From contig JAKSMH010000055.1 of assembly GCA_024400715.1 (NCBI GenBank), positions 1 through 6,862 of the forward strand: a DNA stretch of 6,862 bases, given 5' to 3'. A program made the translations under genes and the position numbers. Positions within the stretch are counted from its first letter, which is position 1, and each line of letters starts with the position of its first letter. Under the pieces are notes generated by a model. That model saw only the letters and a program-made list of their open reading frames with translations, was not told the origin of the DNA and made no database searches. Shown piece after piece: positions 1 to 5,677 of the stretch. This stretch comes from Bacteroidales bacterium. Lineage in GTDB: Bacteria > Bacteroidota > Bacteroidia > Bacteroidales > WCHB1-69.

Positions 1-416
1 CTAAGGTAATTGAATTCAATGCCCGTTTCGGCGATCCGGAAACCGAAGTCGTGCTTCCCAAAATCAAAAGCGACCTTATTCAACATATTTTAGACGTACT
101 TGACCACAAAGATACACAAGTTGAATTTTACGACGAAACCTTCTTGGGCGTTGTACTGAGTTCAAACGGATACCCTGGAAGTTATGCAAAAGGAGTGACA
201 ATCAACGGTTTGGAAGATGTCAAACAACTTGTTTTCCACATGGGAACGGCCTACAAAGACGGAGCGTGGGTGACTGCGGGCGGCCGTGTCCTTTTTGTTG
301 TTGGAAAAGGCAAGGATATTCACGAAGCACGCAAAGACGCCTATGATGGCGTTTCAAAAATCAAAAGCGAAGGTTTATTCTTCCGCAGCGATATCGGCTT
401 TCAATCCTGCCAATAA
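1..416 (+). CDS. purD: Phosphoribosylamine--glycine ligase, C-terminal part (5' end outside window)
   Basis: PurD (GAR synthetase) is a cytosolic ATP-grasp enzyme that joins glycine to 5-phosphoribosylamine in the second step of de novo purine synthesis. The reading frame enters at base 3 and gives 137 residues before TAA at 414-416. The first visible residues, VIEFNARFGDPETE, are the hallmark PurD motif at the end of the ATP-grasp domain, whose Glu and Asn bind the catalytic metal. The rest matches the C-terminal PurD domain: GVVLSSNGYPGSYAKG, then a VFHMGTA segment, then TAGGRVLFVVGKG, then the terminal helix and SDIGFQ. A GTG at 51 is an internal valine codon, not a start. Roughly two thirds of the protein (usual length about 420-430 residues) lies upstream of the window. 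A strong hairpin follows the stop, so purD probably ends its transcription unit. Confidence 0.96.
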   Translation, partial: KVIEFNARFGDPETEVVLPKIKSDLIQHILDVLDHKDTQVEFYDETFLGVVLSSNGYPGSYAKGVTINGLEDVKQLVFHMGTAYKDGAWVTAGGRVLFVVGKGKDIHEARKDAYDGVSKIKSEGLFFRSDIGFQSCQ

Positions 417-447
417 GATTACAGACTTTTCCTATTTCGAATACAGA

Positions 448-487
448 AATCAACAAAGGGTTGGCTTCGGCCAACCCTTTGTTGATT
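448..487 (+). terminator. Strong hairpin terminator after purD, TTCG tetraloop
   Basis: An 18-bp perfect stem (448-465 with 470-487) closes on a TTCG loop at 466-469. The GC-rich core GGGTTGGC/GCCAACCC makes it very stable. It begins 31 bases after the purD stop. A T-rich run (ATATTTTTGTTT) comes only 7 bases after the stem, so it is not a textbook rho-independent terminator. Because the stem is perfect it could also act on the opposite strand. Its last two bases overlap the start of the direct repeat at 486. Confidence 0.82.
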
Positions 488-522
488 GAGTAATATTTTT
501 GTTTCAGCGGTTCTACAAGAAA
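486..522 (+). repeat. Left copy of an imperfect direct repeat flanking the ATPase gene
   Basis: This copy starts with the 19-mer TTGAGTAATATTTTTGTTT, which recurs exactly at 1957-1975. Over 37 bases the two copies match at 32 positions without gaps. Similarity may extend a few bases left, to 479. It lies between the purD hairpin and the ATPase promoter. It contains TATTTTTG (494-501), which resembles a -7 element, but no -33 element sits at the proper distance. Confidence 0.75.
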
Positions 523-541
523 GAGAAATTTTTCATCACTC

Positions 542-574
542 ATTGTTTCATATAATTTATTTTTAGTATTTTTG
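542..574 (+). promoter_or_regulatory. Predicted Bacteroidota-type promoter of the ATPase gene
   Basis: The -7 element TATTTTTG at 567-574 fits TAnnTTTG exactly and is followed by CAG. An ATTG at 542-545 lies 21 bases upstream and can serve as the -33 element. The expected transcription start is near 581, which leaves a leader of about 80 bases before the ATG at 664. That leader contains the palindrome at 609-626. Confidence 0.65.
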
Positions 575-586
575 CAGTCAAAAATA

Positions 587-626
587 TACTCAATGTATTA
601 ATTAAATTTACTCAATGAATTGAGTA
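587..626 (+). promoter_or_regulatory. Perfect palindrome plus an extra half-site in the ATPase leader
   Basis: TACTCAATGAATTGAGTA at 609-626 is a perfect inverted repeat of two 8-base arms around GA. An additional direct copy of TACTCAATG sits at 587-595, 22 bases (about two helical turns) upstream. Both lie just downstream of the predicted transcription start. This fits an operator bound by a dimeric protein or a short RNA hairpin. The binding protein is unknown, and self-regulation by the ATPase is only a guess. Confidence 0.5.
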
Positions 627-663
627 GATTTACATCGGCAAATATAAAAAACTGAATATCAAC

Positions 664-1848
664 ATGTTTATTAGGAATCACTTCAATACATTAAAGTTAA
701 GAATCGAAGAACCAAGGCGATTCATACAAGTAATTGTAGGACCAAGACAAGTAGGCAAAAGCACATTGGTCAAACAAGTACTGGAAACAGTGTCAATTGG
801 GTATCACCACGCGGCAGCAGATAATATTCCTCTCAGCAACCTTTCATGGATTTCTGAAATGTGGGATACAGCACGGGCAAAAATGAAAGCAAATAATTGC
901 ACGGAATTTCTTCTTGTTATTGATGAAATACAAAAAATTTCAGGATGGAGTGAAGTAGTAAAAAAAGAGTGGGACAAAGATAGTCTTAACAATGTAAATC
1001 TAAAGGTCATATTGCTTGGAAGTTCCCGTGTACTATTGGAAAAAGGACTGGCAGATTCTCTCGCAGGCCGCTTTGAGGAAATTCGAATGCCACATTGGGA
1101 TTGGCCCGAAATGCGCAATGCATTCGGTATGTCCATTGAGGAATATATCTATTATGGGGCATACCCAGGCGCAGCACCTCTGATTCACAACCATGATCGT
1201 TGGAGTTTATACATTGAAAGTGCAATCGTTGACGCCACCATCAACAAGGATATTCTTCAAAATCACGTCATAACGAAACCCGCCTTGCTAAGGCAGACTT
1301 TCGAATTGGGCTGCGCATACTCATCGTTGGAACTCTCACTGAACAAAGCTTTAGGACAACTCCAAGACGCGGGAAATACAACAACACTGAGTTCCTATCT
1401 ACGTCTTCTTGCTGATGCCGGATTACTTACAGCACTTCAAAAATTTGCAATAGACAAGGCAAGAAAAAGGGCAAGTACGCCCAAATTTCAAGTCTATAAC
1501 AATGCTTTAAGGAATGTTTTTTCTACAACTTCATTCAATGAAGCCATAACACAACCCAAATTATGGGGAAGATTCTACGAATCAGCAGTTGGAGCCCATA
1601 TCATCAACCGCGCTTTTACAGACAGATATGAAGCGTTCTATTGGAGATATGGAAATGACGAAGTAGATTATATCATCCGAAAAAATGGAAAAATGATGGC
1701 TGTTGAAGTGAAAAGCAATCACGAAATACACAGTTTGGGATTACGGAAATTTACTGAACTTTTTCATCCTGAAAGGTCGTTAATTGTAGGACCGGAAGGA
1801 ATGTCTATTGAAGATTTCCTATCTCATTCACCTTTGGAACTGATATAG
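664..1848 (+). CDS. Standalone AAA ATPase, AAA_14/DUF4143 type
   Basis: This 394-residue protein belongs to the ATP-binding family common in Bacteroidota and archaea whose cellular role is not established. The Walker A motif GPRQVGKST is at residues 26-34. The Walker B motif FLLVIDE is at 82-88 and is followed by IQK, typical of the family. VILLGSS (115-121) fits the sensor strand, and SLAGRFE (132-138) matches the conserved S-L-x-G-R segment. The YYGAYPGA element follows near residues 158-165. The C-terminal DUF4143 part ends in a PD-(D/E)xK-like core, with EVDY (Asp335) and VEVK (Glu348, Lys350), so a nuclease-type fold is plausible though activity is unproven. The frame is intact. No Shine-Dalgarno is seen, but the ATG at 664 gives the normal family N-terminus. 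No partner gene is adjacent: purD lies behind a terminator and the next gene has its own promoter. Flanking direct repeats suggest an acquired single-gene unit. Confidence 0.88.
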   Translation: MFIRNHFNTLKLRIEEPRRFIQVIVGPRQVGKSTLVKQVLETVSIGYHHAAADNIPLSNLSWISEMWDTARAKMKANNCTEFLLVIDEIQKISGWSEVVKKEWDKDSLNNVNLKVILLGSSRVLLEKGLADSLAGRFEEIRMPHWDWPEMRNAFGMSIEEYIYYGAYPGAAPLIHNHDRWSLYIESAIVDATINKDILQNHVITKPALLRQTFELGCAYSSLELSLNKALGQLQDAGNTTTLSSYLRLLADAGLLTALQKFAIDKARKRASTPKFQVYNNALRNVFSTTSFNEAITQPKLWGRFYESAVGAHIINRAFTDRYEAFYWRYGNDEVDYIIRKNGKMMAVEVKSNHEIHSLGLRKFTELFHPERSLIVGPEGMSIEDFLSHSPLELI

Positions 1849-1877
1849 TACGATTTTATTTCCGATTTTGCCGCTAA

Positions 1878-1899
1878 TGTAGAGACGCAGCACGCTACA
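1878..1899. repeat. Remnant of a dispersed GTAGAGACGCAGC-type palindromic repeat
   Basis: TGTAGAGACGCAGC at 1878-1891 resembles the left arm of a palindromic repeat, with GTAGAGACGC and its complement GCGTCTCTAC at the ends, that I recall as scattered in several bacterial groups. After a two-base centre (AC) the right arm reads only GCTACA (1894-1899) instead of the full complement. An internal loss of about 8 bases from the right arm would explain this. The family assignment is from memory; the partial symmetry TGTAG...CTACA is visible directly. Confidence 0.45.
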
Positions 1900-1921
1900 A
1901 CAATTTTCCTCCTTTGTTGTA
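1896..1921 (+). terminator. Possible weak hairpin after the ATPase gene
   Basis: TACAACAA (1896-1903) and TTGTTGTA (1914-1921) form an 8-bp stem around a pyrimidine-rich 10-base loop. It lies about 50 bases after the ATPase stop. No T-run follows, and a second overlapping small hairpin (1924-1929 with 1934-1939) comes next. It may contribute to transcription ending but is not a convincing terminator. The rest of the 226-base gap (1849-2074) holds the repeat remnant, the right direct repeat and the next promoter. Confidence 0.3.
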
Positions 1922-1956
1922 TGTTTCAATGATTTGAAATATAGAAACATTGTTTG

Positions 1957-1993
1957 TTGAGTAATATTTTTGTTTTGGCTGTTCGACAAAAAA
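1957..1993 (+). repeat. Right copy of the imperfect direct repeat flanking the ATPase gene
   Basis: This copy begins with the same 19-mer as 486-504 and matches that copy at 32 of 37 positions. It lies 1471 bases from the left copy in the same orientation. Both copies are followed, at a similar distance, by a promoter ending in TTTGCAG: repeat start to end of TTTGCAG is 92 bases on the left and 95 on the right. The whole promoter-bearing segment may therefore be duplicated, with the parts beyond base 37 strongly diverged. Confidence 0.75.
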
Positions 1994-1999
1994 TGCGTC

Positions 2000-2025
2000 A
2001 CATAATTCCGTTCCTTTAATTATGT
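2000..2025. promoter_or_regulatory. Inverted repeat overlapping the FISUMP gene promoter
   Basis: ACATAATT (2000-2007) and AATTATGT (2018-2025) are perfect complements separated by 10 bases. The right arm overlaps the expected -33 region of the promoter whose -7 element is at 2041. This placement suits an operator. However, AT-rich intergenic DNA produces such repeats by chance, so confidence is low. Confidence 0.3.
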
Positions 2026-2048
2026 TATTGATTAATATTGTAGATTTG
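2015..2048 (+). promoter_or_regulatory. Predicted promoter of the FISUMP gene
   Basis: TAGATTTG at 2041-2048 is an exact TAnnTTTG -7 element followed by CAG. The -33 element is weak: the best candidate is TTTA at 2015-2018 with a 22-base spacer. The predicted leader is about 20 bases before the ATG at 2075. Confidence 0.55.
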
Positions 2049-2074
2049 CAGAATAAATTATCAACACAAAAAAT

Positions 2075-2938
2075 ATGAAAAAGCTAATTTCTTTAACAGT
2101 TCTGGTCCTGGCTTTGACAACCAGCGTTTGGGCCCAACAAATGATTGTTTCGGAACCAATAGAGACTCAAAAGTCATCCCAATCCGAAATAACCGCTACA
2201 ACGCCTTTTGTCTGTGGAGAAAGTAAAATCGCAGATTATGACGGCAATTCCTACAATACGGTACAGATTGGAAAGCAGTGTTGGATGAAGGAAAATCTTA
2301 GGACCACTCACTACAGCGACGGAACTTATATAGAAGAATCTACTGATTTGAATGATTGTCGTCAATATCGTTTTTATCCAAATCTTAATCCAAAATTCGT
2401 TGAAAATTTTGGATTGCTATATAATTGGACTGCCGTGACTCGCGATTGGGTTACCGCAAATCGTGAAAAATTAGTCTCTTCAACCACAAACCCCAGCCGC
2501 GTACAAGGGATTTGTCCTACGGGATGGCACGTGCCAAGTGATGCCGAATGGACAGAATTGACCGATTATCTTAGTAGCAATAGTCAATACACTTGTGATT
2601 CCAAAAGTCAACATACAAGTCTGGAATTGGAACAAAAAAATATTGCCAAAGCATTGGCCGCCCAAATGGGATGGCAAAGCTGTGAAAACAAATGCGCCAT
2701 TGGCTACAAAATGGAAGAGAATAACGCTTCGGGATTCTCGGCATTGCCTGCCGGAGTTTATACGGGTTTTATGAACTCCGACGAGTTCGGAAAAATAGCA
2801 TCATTTTGGACTTGTACACAAGAGGATATGAGCAAAGCTCTCTTTCGTTCCCTGTGTTTCAATAAAGAATATGTTTCTGGAAAATCTGCATCCACAAATA
2901 AAATGCTTGGGTGTTCCGTACGTTGCGTGAAGGATTAA
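2075..2938 (+). CDS. Secreted FISUMP-domain protein
   Basis: The 287-residue protein begins with a clear signal peptide: Lys-Lys, a hydrophobic stretch, then a likely cut after Ala20 in SVWA|QQ. No lipobox cysteine is seen. After a short Ser/Thr/Gln-rich linker, the rest matches the Fibrobacter succinogenes major paralogous (FISUMP) domain. Diagnostic motifs are YDGNSYNTVQIGKQCWMKENLRT (55-77), LLYNWTAV (114-121), GICPTGWHVPSDAEWTEL (145-162), SGFSALPAG (219-227), SFWTCTQ (243-249) and the ending CSVRCVKD. The mature part has 11 cysteines, including those in QSCENKC (residues 203 and 207) and GCSVRC (280 and 284). This suggests disulfides and an exported location. No molecular function is established for the family; it is often assumed to be surface-associated. 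No type IX secretion C-terminal domain is visible. It has its own promoter and probably its own terminator, so it looks monocistronic. Confidence 0.88.
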   Translation: MKKLISLTVLVLALTTSVWAQQMIVSEPIETQKSSQSEITATTPFVCGESKIADYDGNSYNTVQIGKQCWMKENLRTTHYSDGTYIEESTDLNDCRQYRFYPNLNPKFVENFGLLYNWTAVTRDWVTANREKLVSSTTNPSRVQGICPTGWHVPSDAEWTELTDYLSSNSQYTCDSKSQHTSLELEQKNIAKALAAQMGWQSCENKCAIGYKMEENNASGFSALPAGVYTGFMNSDEFGKIASFWTCTQEDMSKALFRSLCFNKEYVSGKSASTNKMLGCSVRCVKD

Positions 2939-2990
2939 TATAAAACAGGCGTAACACAAGTTATACCCATTTGGGCAGATGTTTTAATAG

Positions 2991-3017
2991 CGTTGAATCT
3001 GCACCGACGATTTTTTT
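2991..3017 (+). terminator. Possible rho-independent terminator after the FISUMP gene
   Basis: CGTTG (2991-2995) can pair with CGACG (3005-3009), with one G-U pair and a 9-base loop. An A and seven T residues (3011-3017) follow directly. An alternative 6-bp stem, GCAGAT (2975-2980) with ATCTGC (2997-3002), overlaps it. The stem is short, and the T-run is the main support. Confidence 0.4.
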
Positions 3018-3024
3018 ATCATTC

Positions 3025-3058
3025 GTTGATTATAAGTCAAAAAAAAATTGTAAGTTTG
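3025..3058 (+). promoter_or_regulatory. Predicted promoter of the four-gene operon
   Basis: TAAGTTTG at 3051-3058 matches TAnnTTTG and is followed by CAG. GTTG at 3025-3028 is a possible -33 element with a 22-base spacer. Transcription would begin near 3065, which argues that the ATG at 3066 is not the real start and that the ATG at 3096 is. No other promoter of this kind was noticed between the following genes. Confidence 0.6.
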
Positions 3059-3095
3059 CAGTTTAATGCAACTTGTCAAGTATTATTCTAAAATA

Positions 3096-3866
3096 ATGAA
3101 AAACATCACTTTAATCAGCGACTGGAAATTAAGGGATCCCTATGTTGCGATGTTCAAGGGTCAATTGCTCAAGGCCATTCCAGATGCCAACATCATCGAT
3201 ATAACGCACGCCATCGATAGTTTCAGCATTGAGCAAACCGCCTTTATTCTTAAGAACAGTTACGCTTCTTTTCCAGAGCAAACCATCCATATTATTTTAA
3301 CGGGCACAACGCTCTCTCATCACACATTGCCCGTGATGGTAGAATACGACAATCACTATTTTGTCGGCGAAGACAACGGCGTATTCTCTTTGATGTTCAC
3401 TCCTGAAGAACAAATTAACGCAGTCCAATTCAATCAGGAAGATCCGGAAACCAGCATTTTGGACAAATGTGTGCAAATGGTTAACGCATTGTGGAACAAA
3501 AAACTCAAAAACCAGGTTACTCCTTACCAACAATTCGTGAAAAAGTTGCAATTCTTGCCAGAAAATGACACCAACCGCAAAATCATCACCGGGCAAGTAA
3601 CCTATATCGACACTTGCTGCAATGCCATTACCAACATTCCGGTAGGCTTATTTAACGAAAGCGTACGAAACGGGCACTTTTCAGCTACCCTTTCTTCTTC
3701 AAAGCACATTACGATAACGCATCATCACACTTTCTACAACCCGCAAGAAAACGAAGTCTATCTTCTGAGCAACCGTCTTGGATTTTTAGAGCTGACACTC
3801 AATAACAGCCGACTGGCGGTCATTGCCGACATCCACATCGGAGACAAGGTGGAAATCCAATACTAA
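3096..3866 (+). CDS. DUF62-family protein (SAM hydrolase/halogenase fold), likely non-catalytic
   Basis: This 256-residue protein resembles the SAM hydroxide adenosyltransferase (DUF62) family, relatives of the fluorinase and the chlorinase SalL. Family landmarks in order are ITLISDWKLRDPYVAMFKG (4-22), IIDITHAID (33-41), FILKNSYASFPEQTIHII (50-67), YFVGEDNGVFS (88-98), TYIDTCCNAITNI (169-181) and LLSNRLGFLEL (223-233), with IGDKVEI at the end. The usual VVDPGVGxxRR stretch is replaced by LTGTTLSHHTLP (68-79): Gly70 and Thr77 stand where the catalytic Asp and Arg are expected. No His occurs in the region matching the FHGRDIF segment (about 115-135). The probable ribose-binding Asp9 and the C-terminal Asp172, Asn176 and Asn226 remain. 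It may therefore bind an adenosyl compound without hydrolysing it. The ATG at 3096 is preferred over 3066 because it fits the family N-terminus and the promoter position. It is the first gene of the operon; the CLC gene starts 12 bases after its stop. Confidence 0.82.
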   Translation: MKNITLISDWKLRDPYVAMFKGQLLKAIPDANIIDITHAIDSFSIEQTAFILKNSYASFPEQTIHIILTGTTLSHHTLPVMVEYDNHYFVGEDNGVFSLMFTPEEQINAVQFNQEDPETSILDKCVQMVNALWNKKLKNQVTPYQQFVKKLQFLPENDTNRKIITGQVTYIDTCCNAITNIPVGLFNESVRNGHFSATLSSSKHITITHHHTFYNPQENEVYLLSNRLGFLELTLNNSRLAVIADIHIGDKVEIQY

Positions 3867-3878
3867 TTTCTTTTATTG

Positions 3879-5666
3879 ATGAAAAGAATAATCTTCATAT
3901 CGATTTTTGTTCGGCTACGTAATTTTTTGAAACATCGCGTAGGACTTAACACCACCGTTTTGATTCTCAGTTTCTTTGTCGGCATTTTTGGGGCCACCGC
4001 GGCCATCATCGTCAAGAATCTCGTACATTCCACCGTTGTGGGCTTAAATAATGCCTTCCCCAATGCCGAAGTAAACTATCTTTATCTGGCCTTCCCCATT
4101 GTGGGTATAATTTTGACCGTTTTATACACCCGACGACACATCAAAGACAATATTGGACACGGCGTCACCATTGTGTTGAAGTCCATTTTCAAGAGTGACA
4201 GCAAGTTACGCAGTCACAATATGTACTCATCGGTCATTGCCAGTACGCTCACCGTTGGCTTTGGCGGGTCGGTGGGATTGGAAGCGCCTATGGTTTTGAC
4301 AGGTTCGGCCATTGGTTCCAACTTAGCACGGCTTTTCAATCTCAATGCCAAGACCACCACGTTGTTGCTGGCTTGTGGTTCGACTGCCGCCTTGGCTGCC
4401 ATTTTCAAAGCGCCCATCACGGCTATCGTTTTTGCCCTTGAAGTCCTGATGCTTGACCTTACGAGTGTCGCCCTGCTTCCTTTGTTGGTTTCAGCGGCAA
4501 CGGGAACGGTCCTTTCCATCTTTTTCTTAGGCGACACCGTCACTTTTGACATTGCCAGCACCCAGGCCTTTTTCTTGAAAAACATTCCATTTTATATTGT
4601 CTTAGGCATTTTCACTGGATTTATTTCCGTCTATTTTTTAAGATTATTGAGATTTATAGAAAAAAGTTTTAAGAAAATCAAGTGGATTTACCTACGAATA
4701 CTCATCGGTGGTATCGCGCTAGGAATATTAATTCTATTTTTGCCCGTACTCTTTGGCGAAGGTTACGAAAGCATCAATGCGTTACTCAAAGGCAATGTCA
4801 CCAACCTTTTTGAGAAATCACCCTTGTTTCAACTTTCGCAAAGCCATTGGATGCTGATTTTATTCCTTACCTTGGTCATTTTCATCAAAGTCATTGCCAC
4901 GGCGGTAACGACCTCGGCCGGCGGCATTGGCGGTGTGTTTGCCCCCACGCTTTTTGTCGGAGCTTTCGTGGGTTATTTGGTAGCTGAAATTTCCAACTAC
5001 TATTTGGGCTTCAATCTTCCCCACGTCAATTTCGTATTGGCTGGCATGGCCGGCGTGATGTCCGGCGTGATGTTGGCGCCCTTAACCTCCATTTTCCTCA
5101 TTGCCGAGATTTCATCAGGATACAGCTTACTGATTCCCCTGATGATTACCTCTCTCATTTCTTATCTCTGTGTTACGCCAGTGGAAAAATATTCAGTTTA
5201 TACGCGGGTTTTGGCGGAAAAAGGAAATCTGAAGACTCACAACAAAGATAAATACGCCCTAAAGAAAATCAACTGGAGCCGTATTATCGACGACAACATC
5301 ACCACTCTGCCCCTTCATAGCACCTTGGGCGAATACACCCAATATATCGCCAAGAGCCGACGGAACCTGTTCGTCGTGCTGGACGAAAACAACAAATTTG
5401 CGGGACTTTTGGTGATGGACGACCACCGGGACAAAATTTTTGACACCTCCCTCTACGACAAGGTTTTAGTGGATGAACTGATGATTGAACCGGAAGAATT
5501 CATTTATGATACGGACACGGGGGAAGAACTGCTTGAAAAATTCAATAGAACACAAAATTTCAATATGCCGGTCATCACGCACGAACGCGATTATATCGGA
5601 TTTTTATCAAAGGCCAAAGTGCTTAACGATTATCGAGATTTCATCGCAGCTGACTCGGAAGACTAA
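3879..5666 (+). CDS. CLC-family chloride channel/antiporter with C-terminal CBS pair
   Basis: This 595-residue inner-membrane protein has about ten or more hydrophobic segments up to residue ~435 and then a cytosolic region. CLC proteins move chloride or other anions, often in exchange for protons. The second family motif is GGSVGLEAP (129-137), with the gating glutamate as Glu135; it departs from the common GREGP by Leu and Ala. The third motif is GGIGGVFAPTLFVGA (348-362). The first motif, GSGIP in E. coli ClcA, is GHGVT here (93-97), so the central anion-coordinating serine is absent. Tyr438 in EKYSVY may match the conserved pore tyrosine. Residues ~465-590 look like two CBS domains, which in other CLCs bind adenine nucleotides. 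ATG 3879 is chosen over the adjacent TTG at 3876. No Shine-Dalgarno is seen. The 12-base gap before it and the 11-base gap after it imply co-transcription with the DUF62 and rfbC genes. Substrate and transport mode cannot be decided from sequence. Confidence 0.93.
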   Translation: MKRIIFISIFVRLRNFLKHRVGLNTTVLILSFFVGIFGATAAIIVKNLVHSTVVGLNNAFPNAEVNYLYLAFPIVGIILTVLYTRRHIKDNIGHGVTIVLKSIFKSDSKLRSHNMYSSVIASTLTVGFGGSVGLEAPMVLTGSAIGSNLARLFNLNAKTTTLLLACGSTAALAAIFKAPITAIVFALEVLMLDLTSVALLPLLVSAATGTVLSIFFLGDTVTFDIASTQAFFLKNIPFYIVLGIFTGFISVYFLRLLRFIEKSFKKIKWIYLRILIGGIALGILILFLPVLFGEGYESINALLKGNVTNLFEKSPLFQLSQSHWMLILFLTLVIFIKVIATAVTTSAGGIGGVFAPTLFVGAFVGYLVAEISNYYLGFNLPHVNFVLAGMAGVMSGVMLAPLTSIFLIAEISSGYSLLIPLMITSLISYLCVTPVEKYSVYTRVLAEKGNLKTHNKDKYALKKINWSRIIDDNITTLPLHSTLGEYTQYIAKSRRNLFVVLDENNKFAGLLVMDDHRDKIFDTSLYDKVLVDELMIEPEEFIYDTDTGEELLEKFNRTQNFNMPVITHERDYIGFLSKAKVLNDYRDFIAADSED

Positions 5667-5677
5667 TTTATCAATTT

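Noticed and set aside
494..501. TATTTTTG within the left direct repeat as an additional promoter
   Set aside because: No TTTG or TTG lies 19-22 bases upstream, and the purD hairpin occupies that space; the copy at 1965-1972 likewise lacks a -33 element.
804..1225. Minus-strand frames opposite the ATPase gene
   Set aside because: They are shadows of a gene with intact Walker motifs, and no independent features are visible.
486..1993. Insertion sequence or transposon
   Set aside because: No transposase, terminal inverted repeats or short target-site duplication could be found; only imperfect direct repeats are seen.
3066..3095. Upstream ATG as start of the DUF62 gene
   Set aside because: It falls at about the predicted transcription start and adds ten residues ahead of the normal family N-terminus.
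3876..3878. TTG as start of the CLC gene
   Set aside because: An ATG follows immediately at 3879 and is the simpler choice.
4214..4585. Open frame of 123 codons on the minus strand
   Set aside because: It is fully antisense to the CLC gene, its translation is low-complexity Lys/Ala/Val-rich without a recognisable domain, and no promoter faces it.
3879..5666. Fluoride-specific CLC (CLC-F), suggested by the nearby halogenase-fold protein
   Set aside because: The second motif is GLEAP, not the GREGT-type motif expected of CLC-F, and the CBS-bearing architecture also does not suggest that clade.
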